In this document: positions 8,451-18,388 of the stretch, one piece after another
How the letters are laid out: each line of letters opens with the position of its first letter
How positions within the stretch are numbered: position 1 is the first letter of the stretch
Assembly (NCBI RefSeq): GCF_023195755.1
Contig: NZ_CP096203.1
Coordinates: 930,001-994,000, forward strand
DNA length: 64,000 nucleotides
Direction: 5' to 3'
Source: Chryseobacterium nepalense
Lineage (GTDB): Bacteria; Bacteroidota; Bacteroidia; Flavobacteriales; Weeksellaceae
Translations under genes and position numbers: made by a program
The notes under the pieces: generated by a model
What the model was told of the DNA's origin: nothing
The model's input: the letters and a program-made list of their open reading frames with translations, nothing else
The model's database searches: none

Positions 8451-11033
8451 TTAATTATCGGAATTGTCTTCACTTTGGAAAAGATCACCAATCATGCCAT
8501 CTTCATCCATTCCGGCTGTTGGCTCCGGGTCTTCGTATACTTCAGGTTCTTCCTCTTCAGGTTCCGGAACAGTTATGTTAATGGTCTTTACTTTAAATTT
8601 CGTAAACTGGTTTCCGATTGCTTTAATTCCTTTTACCGCAATAAACTCATCAATATTTACGGTTTCGGGCTCTCTCTCCTTGCCTTTATCTTTAGCGAAA
8701 ATAATTTCGGCAGTAGCGCCGTTGGCAACAATTACGTTTTCAATAAATGATTTCGGATGTTCCGAAGGCATAAAGGTCTGGACATTCGGAGTGTTTTCAA
8801 ATAAGAATCTCTTAATGAAATAAATATCTTTTTCACCATCGAAATAAATACACGTCACCGGTTGGTTCGGTTTCCACTTTTCCAGGACAAGATATTGATC
8901 GTCAAAACGGTTTCCGAGGTCAAACGAAACAAGCTTTGCTTCGCCATTCGTATTAATGGTCAGTATTTTATTATCGCCTTTAAAACTTCCCAGCAAAGTA
9001 CCGCGCCCGTCGGCATTCAGTCTTCGCACAGTATCATCAAACCAGATTTTTCTCGGCGCAAGTGTGGAAACGCCTTCTTCTTTAAGATCTACCTTTTTCA
9101 CCGAATATTTGGTTACCAGGTTTCCTTTGGAATCCCGGCCTTTGATGGCGAGTTCGGAAAAATCAACATCCATTTTATTCTTCCTGATTCTTGGATTCGG
9201 TTTTAAAAGAACAGACACCGTTTCTGCTTCTCCGTTTGGATTGGCTGAGAAATACAGTACTTCCGAACCTTTTTTGTCTGAAGCCAAAGGATAATCCGTA
9301 TTTCGGGTAACTCCCGTCACAGAGAAGCGCTTCATGTAATACGGACCTTCCCTGCCTTCTCGGTAGATCATATTATACACCGTTCTTTTATCATTTTTCT
9401 TCCAGATGGCAACGTGCAGAATATCTTTCCCGATAAAAGTCTTTGCTTCCACTTTTACGACTTTCATGCTTCCGTCCTTTCTGAAAGTGATGATATCATC
9501 TATATCTGAACAGTCAAACAAATACTGATCTTTTTTGAGCGAAGTTCCGATAAAGCCTTCCTCAAAGTTGGCATAGAATTTTTCATTAGCCACTGCCACT
9601 TTAGTGGCATCAATGGTATCAAAAATCCTGAGCTCTGTCTTTCTCTGGCGGTCTTTTCCGTATTTTTTCTGAATATTGAGGTAATAATCAATAGCATACT
9701 GAACAAGGTTATCCAGATGGTGTTTTACCATTTCGATTTTACCTTCAAGTGCCGCAATATTTTCTTTAAATTTATCTAAATCGAATCTTGAGATTCTTTT
9801 GATTCTGATTTCCGTTAATCTTAAAATATCTTCTTCTGTGACTGCTCTTAAAAGATGCCCGGTATGAGGTTTTAATCCTTTATCGATGGTTTTCAGCACA
9901 TCTTCCCAGGTTTTCACTTCTTCAATGTCGTGATAGATCCTGTTTTCAATGAAAATTCTTTCGAGGGAAGAAAAATGCCAGCTTTCCTGCAACTCATGAA
10001 GTTCGATTTCCAGTTCTTTTTTAAGCAATGAAACCGTATGATCGGTATTCATTTTTAAAATATCGGAAACATTCATGAACATTGGTTTATCTCCAACAAT
10101 CACACATGCATTCGGTGAAATCGTAACCTGACAATCTGTAAATGCATACAAAGCATCAATGGTTTTATCCGGAGAAACATCATTATGAAGATGAATCAGA
10201 ATTTCTACTTTGTCCGAGGTATTGTCCTCAATTTTTTTAATCTTAATCTTTCCTTTTTCATTGGCTTTGAGAATGGAATCAATAAGATCACTTGTCGTCT
10301 TTGAATACGGAAGTTCTGTGATGATCAGCGTATGTTTATCCAGCGGTGATATTTTAGCCCTGGCTCGTACTTTTCCGCCTCTATGTCCGTCATTATATTC
10401 AGAAACATCCAGATAACCAGCCGTTAAAAAATCCGGGAACAGTTCAAATTTTTTCCCTTTAAGATAAGCAACGGAAGCACTGATTAATTCATTAAAATTA
10501 TGGGGAAGAATTTTAGTGGAGAGCCCCACCCCGATTCCTTCCACACCCTGTGCCAGCAGCAACGGGAATTTTACAGGAAGATCAATCGGCTCGTTGTTTC
10601 TGCCGTCATATGATTTTGCCCATTCTGTAGTTTTCGGATTAAAAACCACTTCCAGCGCAAAAGGAGTAAGCCGTGCTTCAATATATCTTGCTGCAGCCGC
10701 AGAGTCACCGGTATAAATATTCCCCCAATTCCCCTGGGTGTCTATCAGCAGTTCTCTCTGCCCAATTCCCACCATGGCATCCGTAATGGAAGCATCACCA
10801 TGGGGATGGTACTTCATGGTATTTCCAACAATATTGGCTACTTTATTGTAACGTCCGTCTTCCAGCTCACGCATCGAATGCATGATTCTTCGCTGAACAG
10901 GTTTAAAACCATCATAAACCGACGGAATGGCCCGGTCTAAAATTACATAAGAAGCATAATCCAGGAACCAGTCTTTATAAAGCCCGGAAACTTTCTTTAG
11001 GCTTTCACCTTCGTGCGGGTGTTCTTCTGTCAT
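8451..11033 (-). CDS. parC: DNA topoisomerase IV subunit A
   Basis: 860 aa. This is the DNA-breaking subunit of the type IIA topoisomerase that decatenates daughter chromosomes. The catalytic tyrosine is Tyr117 in AAAARYIEARL. The quinolone-determining stretch HPHGDASITDAMV (residues 76-88) is intact, with Ser82 at the usual resistance position. A C-terminal beta-propeller-like region precedes an acidic tail (PEPEEEEPEVYEDPEP). It is paired with parE at 11576-13441 rather than with gyrB, which supports parC over gyrA. It begins 3 nt after the small membrane-protein gene. Confidence 0.93.
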   Translation of the reverse strand: MTEEHPHEGESLKKVSGLYKDWFLDYASYVILDRAIPSVYDGFKPVQRRIMHSMRELEDGRYNKVANIVGNTMKYHPHGDASITDAMVGIGQRELLIDTQGNWGNIYTGDSAAAARYIEARLTPFALEVVFNPKTTEWAKSYDGRNNEPIDLPVKFPLLLAQGVEGIGVGLSTKILPHNFNELISASVAYLKGKKFELFPDFLTAGYLDVSEYNDGHRGGKVRARAKISPLDKHTLIITELPYSKTTSDLIDSILKANEKGKIKIKKIEDNTSDKVEILIHLHNDVSPDKTIDALYAFTDCQVTISPNACVIVGDKPMFMNVSDILKMNTDHTVSLLKKELEIELHELQESWHFSSLERIFIENRIYHDIEEVKTWEDVLKTIDKGLKPHTGHLLRAVTEEDILRLTEIRIKRISRFDLDKFKENIAALEGKIEMVKHHLDNLVQYAIDYYLNIQKKYGKDRQRKTELRIFDTIDATKVAVANEKFYANFEEGFIGTSLKKDQYLFDCSDIDDIITFRKDGSMKVVKVEAKTFIGKDILHVAIWKKNDKRTVYNMIYREGREGPYYMKRFSVTGVTRNTDYPLASDKKGSEVLYFSANPNGEAETVSVLLKPNPRIRKNKMDVDFSELAIKGRDSKGNLVTKYSVKKVDLKEEGVSTLAPRKIWFDDTVRRLNADGRGTLLGSFKGDNKILTINTNGEAKLVSFDLGNRFDDQYLVLEKWKPNQPVTCIYFDGEKDIYFIKRFLFENTPNVQTFMPSEHPKSFIENVIVANGATAEIIFAKDKGKEREPETVNIDEFIAVKGIKAIGNQFTKFKVKTINITVPEPEEEEPEVYEDPEPTAGMDEDGMIGDLFQSEDNSDN

Positions 11034-11036
11034 TAT

Positions 11037-11519
11037 TTATATATTAGCTCTGTTCTCTTTATTTGTTTTGGTCACTTTATTTAAGGAAAATCTCAAATCT
11101 GCAAGTTCTTTTCTTGTAAGATATGAAATCTCGTATTTTAAAAGGGTAGTACCATTGTTTTTACTGGAGATTGAAATGTACAGTCTTTTCACAAAAAACA
11201 TATTGATAATCTCAAATTTCAGCAGTTTATACTTTGGGAATTCGTCATTCAGAGGTTTTTGCAGAAAAGGAATTACATTTCTGTTCCTGAAATGAAGAGC
11301 TTCTCCCTCACTGTCGTATTCAAAAATCTGCCTTCCGCTGAGATAAAACAATACGATTAAAAGCAACGGTACGGCGATCAGCAGCAAACTTTCTTTCCCT
11401 AAGACATTGAATTTGTTCTCTTCCAGAAAGTAGGCGCCGGTACCGGCTGCCAGCAGCATGATCAGCACTGTGTTGATAAAGTTGTATACCGAAGTTTTTT
11501 TACGGTTACTAAGTCTCAT
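11037..11519 (-). CDS. Hypothetical membrane protein between parE and parC
   Basis: 160 aa. Basic N-terminus (MRLSNRKKTSVYNF), two hydrophobic segments at about residues 13-30 and 41-60, then a soluble region (FEYDSEGEALHFRNRNVI) resembling a PH-like/DUF fold of small Bacteroidota membrane proteins. It sits in the topoisomerase IV operon with a 3-nt gap to parC. No evidence links it to DNA topology. Confidence 0.7.
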   Translation of the reverse strand: MRLSNRKKTSVYNFINTVLIMLLAAGTGAYFLEENKFNVLGKESLLLIAVPLLLIVLFYLSGRQIFEYDSEGEALHFRNRNVIPFLQKPLNDEFPKYKLLKFEIINMFFVKRLYISISSKNNGTTLLKYEISYLTRKELADLRFSLNKVTKTNKENRANI

Positions 11520-11575
11520 ATTTTTTGTGTTTTTGTGGTTTATCGATTTTATTTTTTCATCTTCAATATTTCAAC

Positions 11576-13441
11576 TCATACTTCTTTTTTATCAATCTCA
11601 GGATCTTCTACAACGAGGTTTTCCAAAATAAAAACCTGTCGGTCCGGTGTATTTTTACCCATATAAAATTCCAGCAGCTGATCAATCGTCTGATCTTTTC
11701 CCACCACTACGGGCTCCAAACGGATGTCTTTCCCGATAAAATGCTTGAATTCATCCGGGGAAATTTCACCCAGACCTTTAAATCGTGTTATTTCAGGGTT
11801 TTTCCCTAATTCATTCAACGCTTTAACTCTTTCCGCTTCAGAATAACAGTACCTTGTTTCTTTTTTATTTCTTACCCTGAATAATGGGGTCTGAAGAATG
11901 TAAAGGTGTCCGTTTTTGATAAGATCCGGGAAGAACTGTAAAAAGAATGTGATCATCAGCAGGCGAATGTGCATCCCGTCTACATCGGCATCCGTGGCGA
12001 TAATCACCTGATTGTACCTCAGGTCTTCCAAGCTTTCTTCAATATTCAGGGCAGCCTGCAGCAGATTGAATTCCTCGTTTTCATACACTACTTTTTTCGT
12101 TAATCCGTAGCAATTTAAAGGCTTACCTTTTAATGAAAATACGGCCTGTGTTTCTACATCCCTGGATTTTGTGATGGATCCTGATGCAGAATCCCCTTCT
12201 GTAATGAAGATCTGGGTTTCCCCTTTTCTTTCATTCTTCTGATCATTGTAATGCTGCCTGCAATCCCGAAGCTTTTTATTGTGAAGAGAAACTTTTTTAG
12301 CCCTTTCTCTGGCCAGCTTCTGAATTCCGGAAAGTTCTTTTCTTTCTCTTTCGGAAATTAAAATTTTTCTTTGAATAGCCTCCGCTACTTCAGGATTTTT
12401 ATGTAAAAAGTTATCGAGTTTACTCTTCAGGAAATCAATTACAAAAGTTCTTACCGTAGGCCCGTTTGGTCCGATATCATTTGAACCCAGTTTTGTTTTG
12501 GTCTGAGATTCAAAAACAGGTTCTTCCACATTGATGGAAATTGCCGCTACAATTGATTTTCTGACATCCGAAGCGTCGAAATTTTTATTGAAGAATTCAC
12601 GGATTGTTTTCACATAAGCTTCACGGAAAGCATTGAGATGCGTCCCTCCCTGCGTAGTGTTCTGTCCGTTCACGAAAGAAAAATACGTTTCCGTCTGGGA
12701 TTTATCCGTATGCGTGATCGCCACTTCGATATCATTATCTTTCAGATGAACGATAGGATAAAGCGTTTCATTTTCCAGCTCCTCTTCCAGCAAATCTTTA
12801 AGTCCGTTTTCGGAATAAAAAGTTTCGCCGTTGAAAAATATTTTAAGCCCGGGATTAAGGTATGCGTAGTTCCGGAGCATTCTTTCGATGTATTCTTTTC
12901 TGAATTTAAAATTCAGGAAAATATCGCCGTCCGGAATAAAAGAGATCTCGGTTCCGTTTCGGTCTGAGGTATCTTTTTCATCGTAATTTTCGGTGATCAT
13001 TCCTTTGGAAAACTCAGCCATTTTTAACCTCCCGTCCCGGAATGAGCGGACGCGGAAATATTCGGAAAGTGCATTTACCGCTTTTGTACCTACTCCATTC
13101 AGACCAACGGATTTTTTGAAAGCCTTGCTGTCGTACTTACCCCCGGTATTCATTTTAGAAACAGCATCCACTACTTTTCCAAGTGGAATACCCCTTCCGA
13201 AATCACGGATGGTAACCTTACCGTCATCTACTTTTATTTCGATTCTTTTACCGGATTTCATCCTGAACTCATCAATGGAGTTGTCCAGTATTTCTTTAAG
13301 TAAAATGTATATACCATCATCGGCAGAAGAACCGTCTCCCAACTTCCCGATGTACATTCCGGGGCGCAAACGGATGTGTTCCTGCCAATCGAGGGTTCTG
13401 ATATTATCTTCGGAATAGATTGGATTTATTTCTTGTGACAT
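11576..13441 (-). CDS. parE: DNA topoisomerase IV subunit B
   Basis: 621 aa, starting at [13 protein letters not shown] 24-codon upstream extension to 13513 looks unlike the family and overlaps the promoter. GHKL ATPase motifs: [14 protein letters not shown] and [15 protein letters not shown]. The TOPRIM metal site is EGDSASGS, with DADVDGMHI. It supplies ATP hydrolysis and strand capture for the ParC2ParE2 enzyme. It heads an operon: parE, membrane protein, parC, rhomboid. Length is near the family norm. Confidence 0.93.
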   Translation of the reverse strand: MSQEINPIYSEDNIRTLDWQEHIRLRPGMYIGKLGDGSSADDGIYILLKEILDNSIDEFRMKSGKRIEIKVDDGKVTIRDFGRGIPLGKVVDAVSKMNTGGKYDSKAFKKSVGLNGVGTKAVNALSEYFRVRSFRDGRLKMAEFSKGMITENYDEKDTSDRNGTEISFIPDGDIFLNFKFRKEYIERMLRNYAYLNPGLKIFFNGETFYSENGLKDLLEEELENETLYPIVHLKDNDIEVAITHTDKSQTETYFSFVNGQNTTQGGTHLNAFREAYVKTIREFFNKNFDASDVRKSIVAAISINVEEPVFESQTKTKLGSNDIGPNGPTVRTFVIDFLKSKLDNFLHKNPEVAEAIQRKILISERERKELSGIQKLARERAKKVSLHNKKLRDCRQHYNDQKNERKGETQIFITEGDSASGSITKSRDVETQAVFSLKGKPLNCYGLTKKVVYENEEFNLLQAALNIEESLEDLRYNQVIIATDADVDGMHIRLLMITFFLQFFPDLIKNGHLYILQTPLFRVRNKKETRYCYSEAERVKALNELGKNPEITRFKGLGEISPDEFKHFIGKDIRLEPVVVGKDQTIDQLLEFYMGKNTPDRQVFILENLVVEDPEIDKKEV

Positions 13442-13453
13442 ATGTAATTTCAG

Positions 13454-13469
13454 CAAACATACAAAAATA
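13454..13469 (-). promoter_or_regulatory. parE operon -7 elements
   Basis: On the minus strand two boxes fit TAnnTTTG: TATTTTTG (13462-13469) and TATGTTTG (13454-13461). They lie 13-28 nt upstream of the parE ATG. Which one is used cannot be told from sequence. Confidence 0.4.
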
Positions 13470-13792
13470 CGAAATTGAAGAAATATATCCGAAGGTTTTA
13501 CATTATTTTTCACGAATATTTTGCTGAAAATCCACAGTTTTTGAAGCTGTTTTACAAGTAATGATATTATACTGGAGAATTGGCAGGAATAAAATCCTTT
13601 ATTTAAAATTTCACCGCTTAAAAGTTCTGAAATTATAAATTTTTAATAACATTCCCAGGCAGAAATTCCGGTTGGTGAACTCTGGAAATTCGAATTATGA
13701 CGCCGTCTTTTTGAATTCATTCAAATCAAAATACAACTGTATACGTTAATATTAAAAATTTTGAATTAAATTCGGTATTCTAAAAGACTTTC

Positions 13793-14941
13793 ATGATACA
13801 ACTCCCACTGTCAAAGCTTTCCAACGTAGGAACAACCATATTCAGCCAGATGACACAGCTGGCCAATGAAAACGAGGCGATTAATCTATCACAGGGATTC
13901 CCGGATTTCATGCCGGATCCTGAGCTGTTAAACTATGTTGATCATTTCATCAAAAAAGGATTTAACCAGTATGCGCCGATGGGCGGAATGATCGGTCTAA
14001 AGGAAGAAATCGCCAAAAAAATCGAGAGTGCCCATCAGGCAGTTTATCATCCGGATCTGGAAATCACGGTTACCGCAGGAGGTACGCAGGCTATTTTTAC
14101 GGCGATTGCAAGTTTTATAAAGAAAGATGATGAAGTAATCATTTTCGAACCGGCTTATGATTGCTATGAGCCTACTGTAGAGCTTTTTGGTGGCATTGTA
14201 AAACGTTTTGAAATGAAAGCCCCGGATTATGAAATCGACTGGGACACCGTAAAGAATCTGGTTACGGAAAAAACAAGAATGATCATCATCAACAATCCTA
14301 ACAATCCTGCCGGAAAAATTTTAAAAGAATATGACATTCAGCAACTGATTTCAATTGTTAAAGACACCTCCATTCTTATATTAAGTGACGAAGTATATGA
14401 AAATATAATTTTTGACGGGAAACCTCATTTAAGCATCTGCAAATACCCGGAACTGAAAGAAAGAAGTCTGCTGGTGGCTTCTTTCGGAAAACTGTTTCAT
14501 GTGACCGGCTGGAAAATAGGATATTGCGCCGCTCCGGAAAACCTTATGAATGAATTCAGAAAAGTGCACCAGTTCAATGTTTTCTCTGTTAATACACCGA
14601 TGCAGCTTGCTTTGGCAGAATATATGAAGAATCCTCACCATTACAAGGGTTTGAGCGCCTTCTTTCAGGAAAAAAGAGATTTTTTAAGACAAGGATTATC
14701 GAATACTTCGTTTGAGCTGCTGGATTGTGAAGGAACGTATTTTCAGGCTTTACAATACAATAAGATCTCTGATAAAAGGGATATTGATTTTGCGCGGGAG
14801 CTTACCATTACTCATAAAGTAGCCAGCGTTCCGTTTTCATCTTTTTACCAAAATAAGCGGGACGAAAATGTGATCCGACTTTGCTTTGCCAAAAAACAGG
14901 AAACGTTGGAAAAAGCAATCGACAATTTGTGTAAAATATAA
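13793..14941 (+). CDS. PLP-dependent aminotransferase class I/II (methionine aminotransferase-like)
   Basis: 382 aa, fold type I. Substrate contact region NLSQGFPDF, PLP-site NNPNNPAG, and the Schiff-base lysine Lys233 in SFGKLFHVTGWKIGY. The overall pattern is that of the YbdL / kynurenine-glutamate transaminase group, often annotated in Flavobacteria as methionine aminotransferase (last step of methionine salvage). Exact substrate is inferred. Single gene with its own terminator, built from the dispersed palindrome described at 37.4-38.2 kb. Confidence 0.88.
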   Translation: MIQLPLSKLSNVGTTIFSQMTQLANENEAINLSQGFPDFMPDPELLNYVDHFIKKGFNQYAPMGGMIGLKEEIAKKIESAHQAVYHPDLEITVTAGGTQAIFTAIASFIKKDDEVIIFEPAYDCYEPTVELFGGIVKRFEMKAPDYEIDWDTVKNLVTEKTRMIIINNPNNPAGKILKEYDIQQLISIVKDTSILILSDEVYENIIFDGKPHLSICKYPELKERSLLVASFGKLFHVTGWKIGYCAAPENLMNEFRKVHQFNVFSVNTPMQLALAEYMKNPHHYKGLSAFFQEKRDFLRQGLSNTSFELLDCEGTYFQALQYNKISDKRDIDFARELTITHKVASVPFSSFYQNKRDENVIRLCFAKKQETLEKAIDNLCKI

Positions 14942-14943
14942 AT

Positions 14944-14981
14944 AAAAAAGGTGGCTTCGAGAACCTCAGCCACCTTTTTTT
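14944..14981 (+). terminator. Terminator made of a dispersed palindromic repeat
   Basis: A-tract, AGGTGGCT stem (14949-14956), 11-nt loop TCGAGAACCTC, AGCCACCT stem (14968-14975), T-tract. The stem and loop are the reverse complement of the repeats at 37462-38174 with one loop base changed. A decayed partial copy follows at about 14985-15003. Confidence 0.85.
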
Positions 14982-15116
14982 GTGATTTCGAAAACCTGAG
15001 CCACAAATTTCGAGAATAATATCTACCGATAGACCTGAGGCTTTTCACATAGAATTGTATTTACACAGGAGTCACAGAAAATTTTTTGATTTGTTGAAAT
15101 ATTGTAGACCAAATCA

Positions 15117-15231
15117 GAAAAAAAATCAAAGATTTTTTAAAAACTTATGTGTTCTAAAATATACGCACAACTTATCCCCTCATCTAATGTGGCTCATGTG
15201 TTTAAAAAGCTTTTGTGACTTTTGTAGTTAA
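15117..15231 (+). repeat. Dispersed intergenic repeat, copy A
   Basis: About 115 nt, clearly similar to 55152-55266. Shared blocks include AAAATCAAAGATTTTTT, ACTTATGTGTTCT, CATGTGTTTAAA (CTTATGTGTTTAAA in copy B) and AGCTTTTG. No coding potential. The rest of the 431-nt gap (14942-15372) holds the terminator palindrome and nothing else I can name. Confidence 0.6.
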
Positions 15232-15372
15232 AACTTCCACGCGTTGCACGGATTTTCACAGGCGATAGTGTAGTTTCAGGGCCTCCTTTTCTAAATTGGT
15301 GATTTTGACAGTATCAATTACCAATTTAAAACCGGTGATTTTAAGAGCCTCAATCACCCGTTTTAATTATTA

Positions 15373-16137
15373 TTATAAAAACATTCCGCCGGACGCTTCA
15401 ATTCTCTGGCCATTGATCCATCCTGCATCTTCAGTACAAAGGAAAGCCACCACTCCGCCGATATCGTCCGGTAATCCTGCTCTTCCTAAAGCTGTATTGG
15501 CTGCAACCATGGCATTAATATGCTCATCATCCCTTGTTCTTCCTCCTCCGAAATCCGTTTCTATCGCTCCCGGTGCCACAACATTTACTTTAATTTTTCT
15601 TGGACCCAGCTCTTTAGCCATATACTTTGTCAACATTTCAACGCCCGCTTTGATTGAGCCGTATACAGAAGATCCCGGTAATGCAAATCTTGCCAGGCCT
15701 GAAGAAATATTGATGATTCCTCCGTTATCATTCATATACGGTAAAAATTTCTGGGTCAGGAAAAATACGCCTTTGAAGTGAATATCAACCACATCATCCA
15801 GCTGCTCTTCGGTAACATCAGAAATCGGTGCATACAGTGCTGTTCCAGCATTATTGATCAGAAAATCGATATTTCTGCTGCCTGTATTTTCCTCAAGATG
15901 ATCTCCTACCGTTTTTACAAAAGCATCAAAGCTGCCTGTATCTTTCGTGTTGAGCTGATAAGCAATGGCCTTTCTTCCTAATGCCTGGATTTCACTCACT
16001 ACTTTGTCCGCTTCTTCTTTGTTGCTGTTATAAGTGATAATAACATCGAGGCCTTTCTGAGCGATCTTAACTGCTGAATTTCTTCCTAAACCACGGCTTC
16101 CGCCTGTAACTAATGCAATTTTTGTTCTTGCTTCCAT
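15373..16137 (-). CDS. SDR family oxidoreductase
   Basis: 254 aa classical short-chain dehydrogenase/reductase. Cofactor motif TGGSRGLG (about residues 11-18), NNAG near residue 92, catalytic Ser-Tyr-Lys in ISSGLA and YGSIK, and a C-terminal NGQRIEASGGM. An Arg in the TGGSRG loop and the NSN segment point to NADP(H). The substrate cannot be read from sequence. It lies next to an AraC-type regulator on the same strand (89-nt gap), which may control it. Confidence 0.9.
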   Translation of the reverse strand: MEARTKIALVTGGSRGLGRNSAVKIAQKGLDVIITYNSNKEEADKVVSEIQALGRKAIAYQLNTKDTGSFDAFVKTVGDHLEENTGSRNIDFLINNAGTALYAPISDVTEEQLDDVVDIHFKGVFFLTQKFLPYMNDNGGIINISSGLARFALPGSSVYGSIKAGVEMLTKYMAKELGPRKIKVNVVAPGAIETDFGGGRTRDDEHINAMVAANTALGRAGLPDDIGGVVAFLCTEDAGWINGQRIEASGGMFL

Positions 16138-16226
16138 TATGTTTTATTTTTTTTGATGAAACAAAGTTCAGCTATTTCGGGCCGCGACCGTTTGCTTTAA
16201 TCAAACTGAAATTTGCAAAATTCAAA

Positions 16227-17174
16227 TCACGAACGGAATTCCATAGGTGCCAGTGAAGTTTTCTTTTTAAAGAAATTGGAAAAATGGGCAATCTCTTCAA
16301 AACCCAGAGCATAAGAAATTTCGGAGATATTCCAGCGGGTTTGCCTGAGCATAATTTTCGCTTCCTGCACAATTCTTTCCGCAATGATTTCCGTAGTTGT
16401 TTTTCCGGTGCTTTCTTTTAATTTTTTGTTTAAATAATTCACATGAACCGCTAACCTGTCGGCGTAATCTTTTGCAGTTTTCAGCTGTAGTCTCTGGTTG
16501 GAGGACTCGATAGGAAATTGTCTTTCCAGCAATTCGATAAAGAGGGAAACTACCCTTAGAGAAGCATCATTGGAAGTTGATAATTTTGAGGCAGGCTGCA
16601 GTTTCTGTCCGTAATGAATAAGCTCCAGCACGTAATTCCGGATCAGATCATATTTAAAAATATAATCGGAGTCTATTTCTTTTTTCATCTTCCGGTACAG
16701 CTGCTCGATTTCGTCTGCCAATTCATCATCAATTTCAAATAAAGGAATATTTCCGGGCTGGAAGATCGGCAGGTCTTCAAGGGTGTTGTATGATTTATCT
16801 TTAATAAAGAAATCTTCGGTAAATACACAAAAACTTCCTGACTGGTTATTGTCTTCGGGAATCCAGTGGTAAGGAACTTTCGGAGTTGCAAACAATAAAG
16901 CATTGTTTTTTATCTGAATGATTTTATCTGCGTATTCCGCTCTGTTTCTTCCTCTTATCAGGCTTATCTTATAATATTTTCTCCTGTTGTAGGGCATTTC
17001 GGAAGTAAGTTTCACCTTTTCTATGGTCTGCGCAATATCAAATACATTGAAATGCCCGATTTCTTTATGCAGGCCTTTGGGAAATATACTTTCGATATCC
17101 GTTCCCAGCTTGGAAGTCATTTCACGGTAAAAATCGTCCAGTGATGCATAGGAAGTATGTGCTGTTTTTTCCAT
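16227..17174 (-). CDS. AraC family transcriptional regulator
   Basis: 315 aa from MEKTAHTSYASLDDF; a start seven codons earlier is possible. The N-terminal cupin-like sensing domain is followed by a C-terminal double helix-turn-helix (HVNYLNKKLKESTGKTTTEI and ISEISYALGFEEIAHFSNFF, then FKKKTSLAPMEFR). It is immediately upstream of the SDR gene, so it is a plausible activator of that gene. Ligand unknown. Confidence 0.9.
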   Translation of the reverse strand: MEKTAHTSYASLDDFYREMTSKLGTDIESIFPKGLHKEIGHFNVFDIAQTIEKVKLTSEMPYNRRKYYKISLIRGRNRAEYADKIIQIKNNALLFATPKVPYHWIPEDNNQSGSFCVFTEDFFIKDKSYNTLEDLPIFQPGNIPLFEIDDELADEIEQLYRKMKKEIDSDYIFKYDLIRNYVLELIHYGQKLQPASKLSTSNDASLRVVSLFIELLERQFPIESSNQRLQLKTAKDYADRLAVHVNYLNKKLKESTGKTTTEIIAERIVQEAKIMLRQTRWNISEISYALGFEEIAHFSNFFKKKTSLAPMEFRS

Positions 17175-17219
17175 ACCTAAATTTGTATAATTCAAATGTA
17201 CGAAATATTGAATATAAAA

Positions 17220-18301
17220 TTAAATGTCAATTCCTCCCATCATTTCAAGCTCCCATTTCCCGTTTTTGTATTCGGCTGCACAATCGGTAGAAGAGCTGCT
17301 GCCCCATTTGTTAATATAAAATCGCTCCGGAAATTCTTTATTTTTTCTGATTTTGGAAATCCCGAAATCGTAGACATCTGTAAACCTTACATAATAACTC
17401 TGCTTGTCTTCGTTTTCGGGGATAAATAACACTTTATACTCTCCGGGATTAATCTGATGAAAATAATCGCAATCTGTTTTAAAAACCTCAAAATAATACG
17501 GATCTTTTTTGAAGTCAGGAGCTCCTGCATACGTCGGAAGAAGCATTTCGTACAATTCGGTGAATTTATTTTTTTCTGACCTATACATAGGATTTATATC
17601 AACAAAATCATTAATTCCGTCCCCGTCAGAATCTTTATCATCAGGGTTCAGACCAAAGCATTTCTCAAAAATATCATTGTATCCATCCTGATCCGTATCC
17701 TTCATTAATTCTTTAAGATTAACTTTGAACATTTTGCCATCAGCAATCGCAGAATAATCATCATAGCCGGGAAGCCCGGGAACTTTAATAATCTGCACCA
17801 GGCTTCCTTCTATCTGTAAAAATCCATCTTTAATAAGAGGCTGATTCTGAACTTCATTGAAATAATAATGACTGAAACTTAAGCCTAAAAAATAAGCGGA
17901 AGGTTTGTTATTCTCAATGGCAAGTAACCAGAAACCGAGATTGTTAGTTCCCAACGCATACAACCTTTTTCCGACCTGCTGTTTATGTGAGAAAGAAAAT
18001 TGATTTGAAAATTTTTCTTTAAATATCTTATAATCCTCTTGATATGTTTTCCATTTTGTCTCCAGGATTTCATCGGAATCGTAAGGATGCCTCGACTCCA
18101 GACTATCCTCTTTAAAGGACCGGTATTTCTTAAGATTTACAATTTCAAGATAATCCGGTTTATTCTCAATAATCTCTTTTACAGTAAAAGGCTTTTGCTC
18201 AACATATTCAGGTTTTTCTTTTTCGGATTCAAAACAATTTTTTCAATCGTTGACGAACAGGAAATAAGCGGTATCAGCGCAAGGAAATATAAAATTTTCA
18301 T
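17220..18301 (-). pseudogene. Calcium-repeat lipoprotein, disrupted by a frameshift
   Basis: The minus strand begins MKILYFLALIPLISCSS, a lipoprotein signal with lipobox cysteine. After STIEK the frame is wrong, and the protein continues in the -1 frame (CFESEKEKPEYVEQ...) to the stop at 17220. The switch falls at a run of six A (18238-18243 on plus as T). One extra A restores a protein of about 360 aa. Near the middle are two thrombospondin type 3-like calcium repeats (DTDQDGYND, DSDGDGINDFVD). Probably an outer-membrane or surface lipoprotein. Either a real pseudogene or a homopolymer sequencing error. Confidence 0.7.
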
Positions 18302-18326
18302 ACTTAAAAGTTTCGGACATGAATGC

Positions 18327-18361
18327 AAAAAACGCTCCCAAAATAGATCGGAAGCGTTTTT
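18327..18361 (-). terminator. ychF terminator
   Basis: AAAACGCTCC and GGAAGCGTTTT arms with one bulged A and an 11-nt loop. On the minus strand it is followed by a T-tract. It lies 28 nt beyond the ychF stop codon. Confidence 0.7.
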
Positions 18362-18388
18362 CTATAATAACTAACTTTAATATTTCTT

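Noticed and set aside
8464..9294. Long plus-strand frames opposite parC
   Set aside because: Serine-rich antisense shadows of a well-conserved topoisomerase gene.
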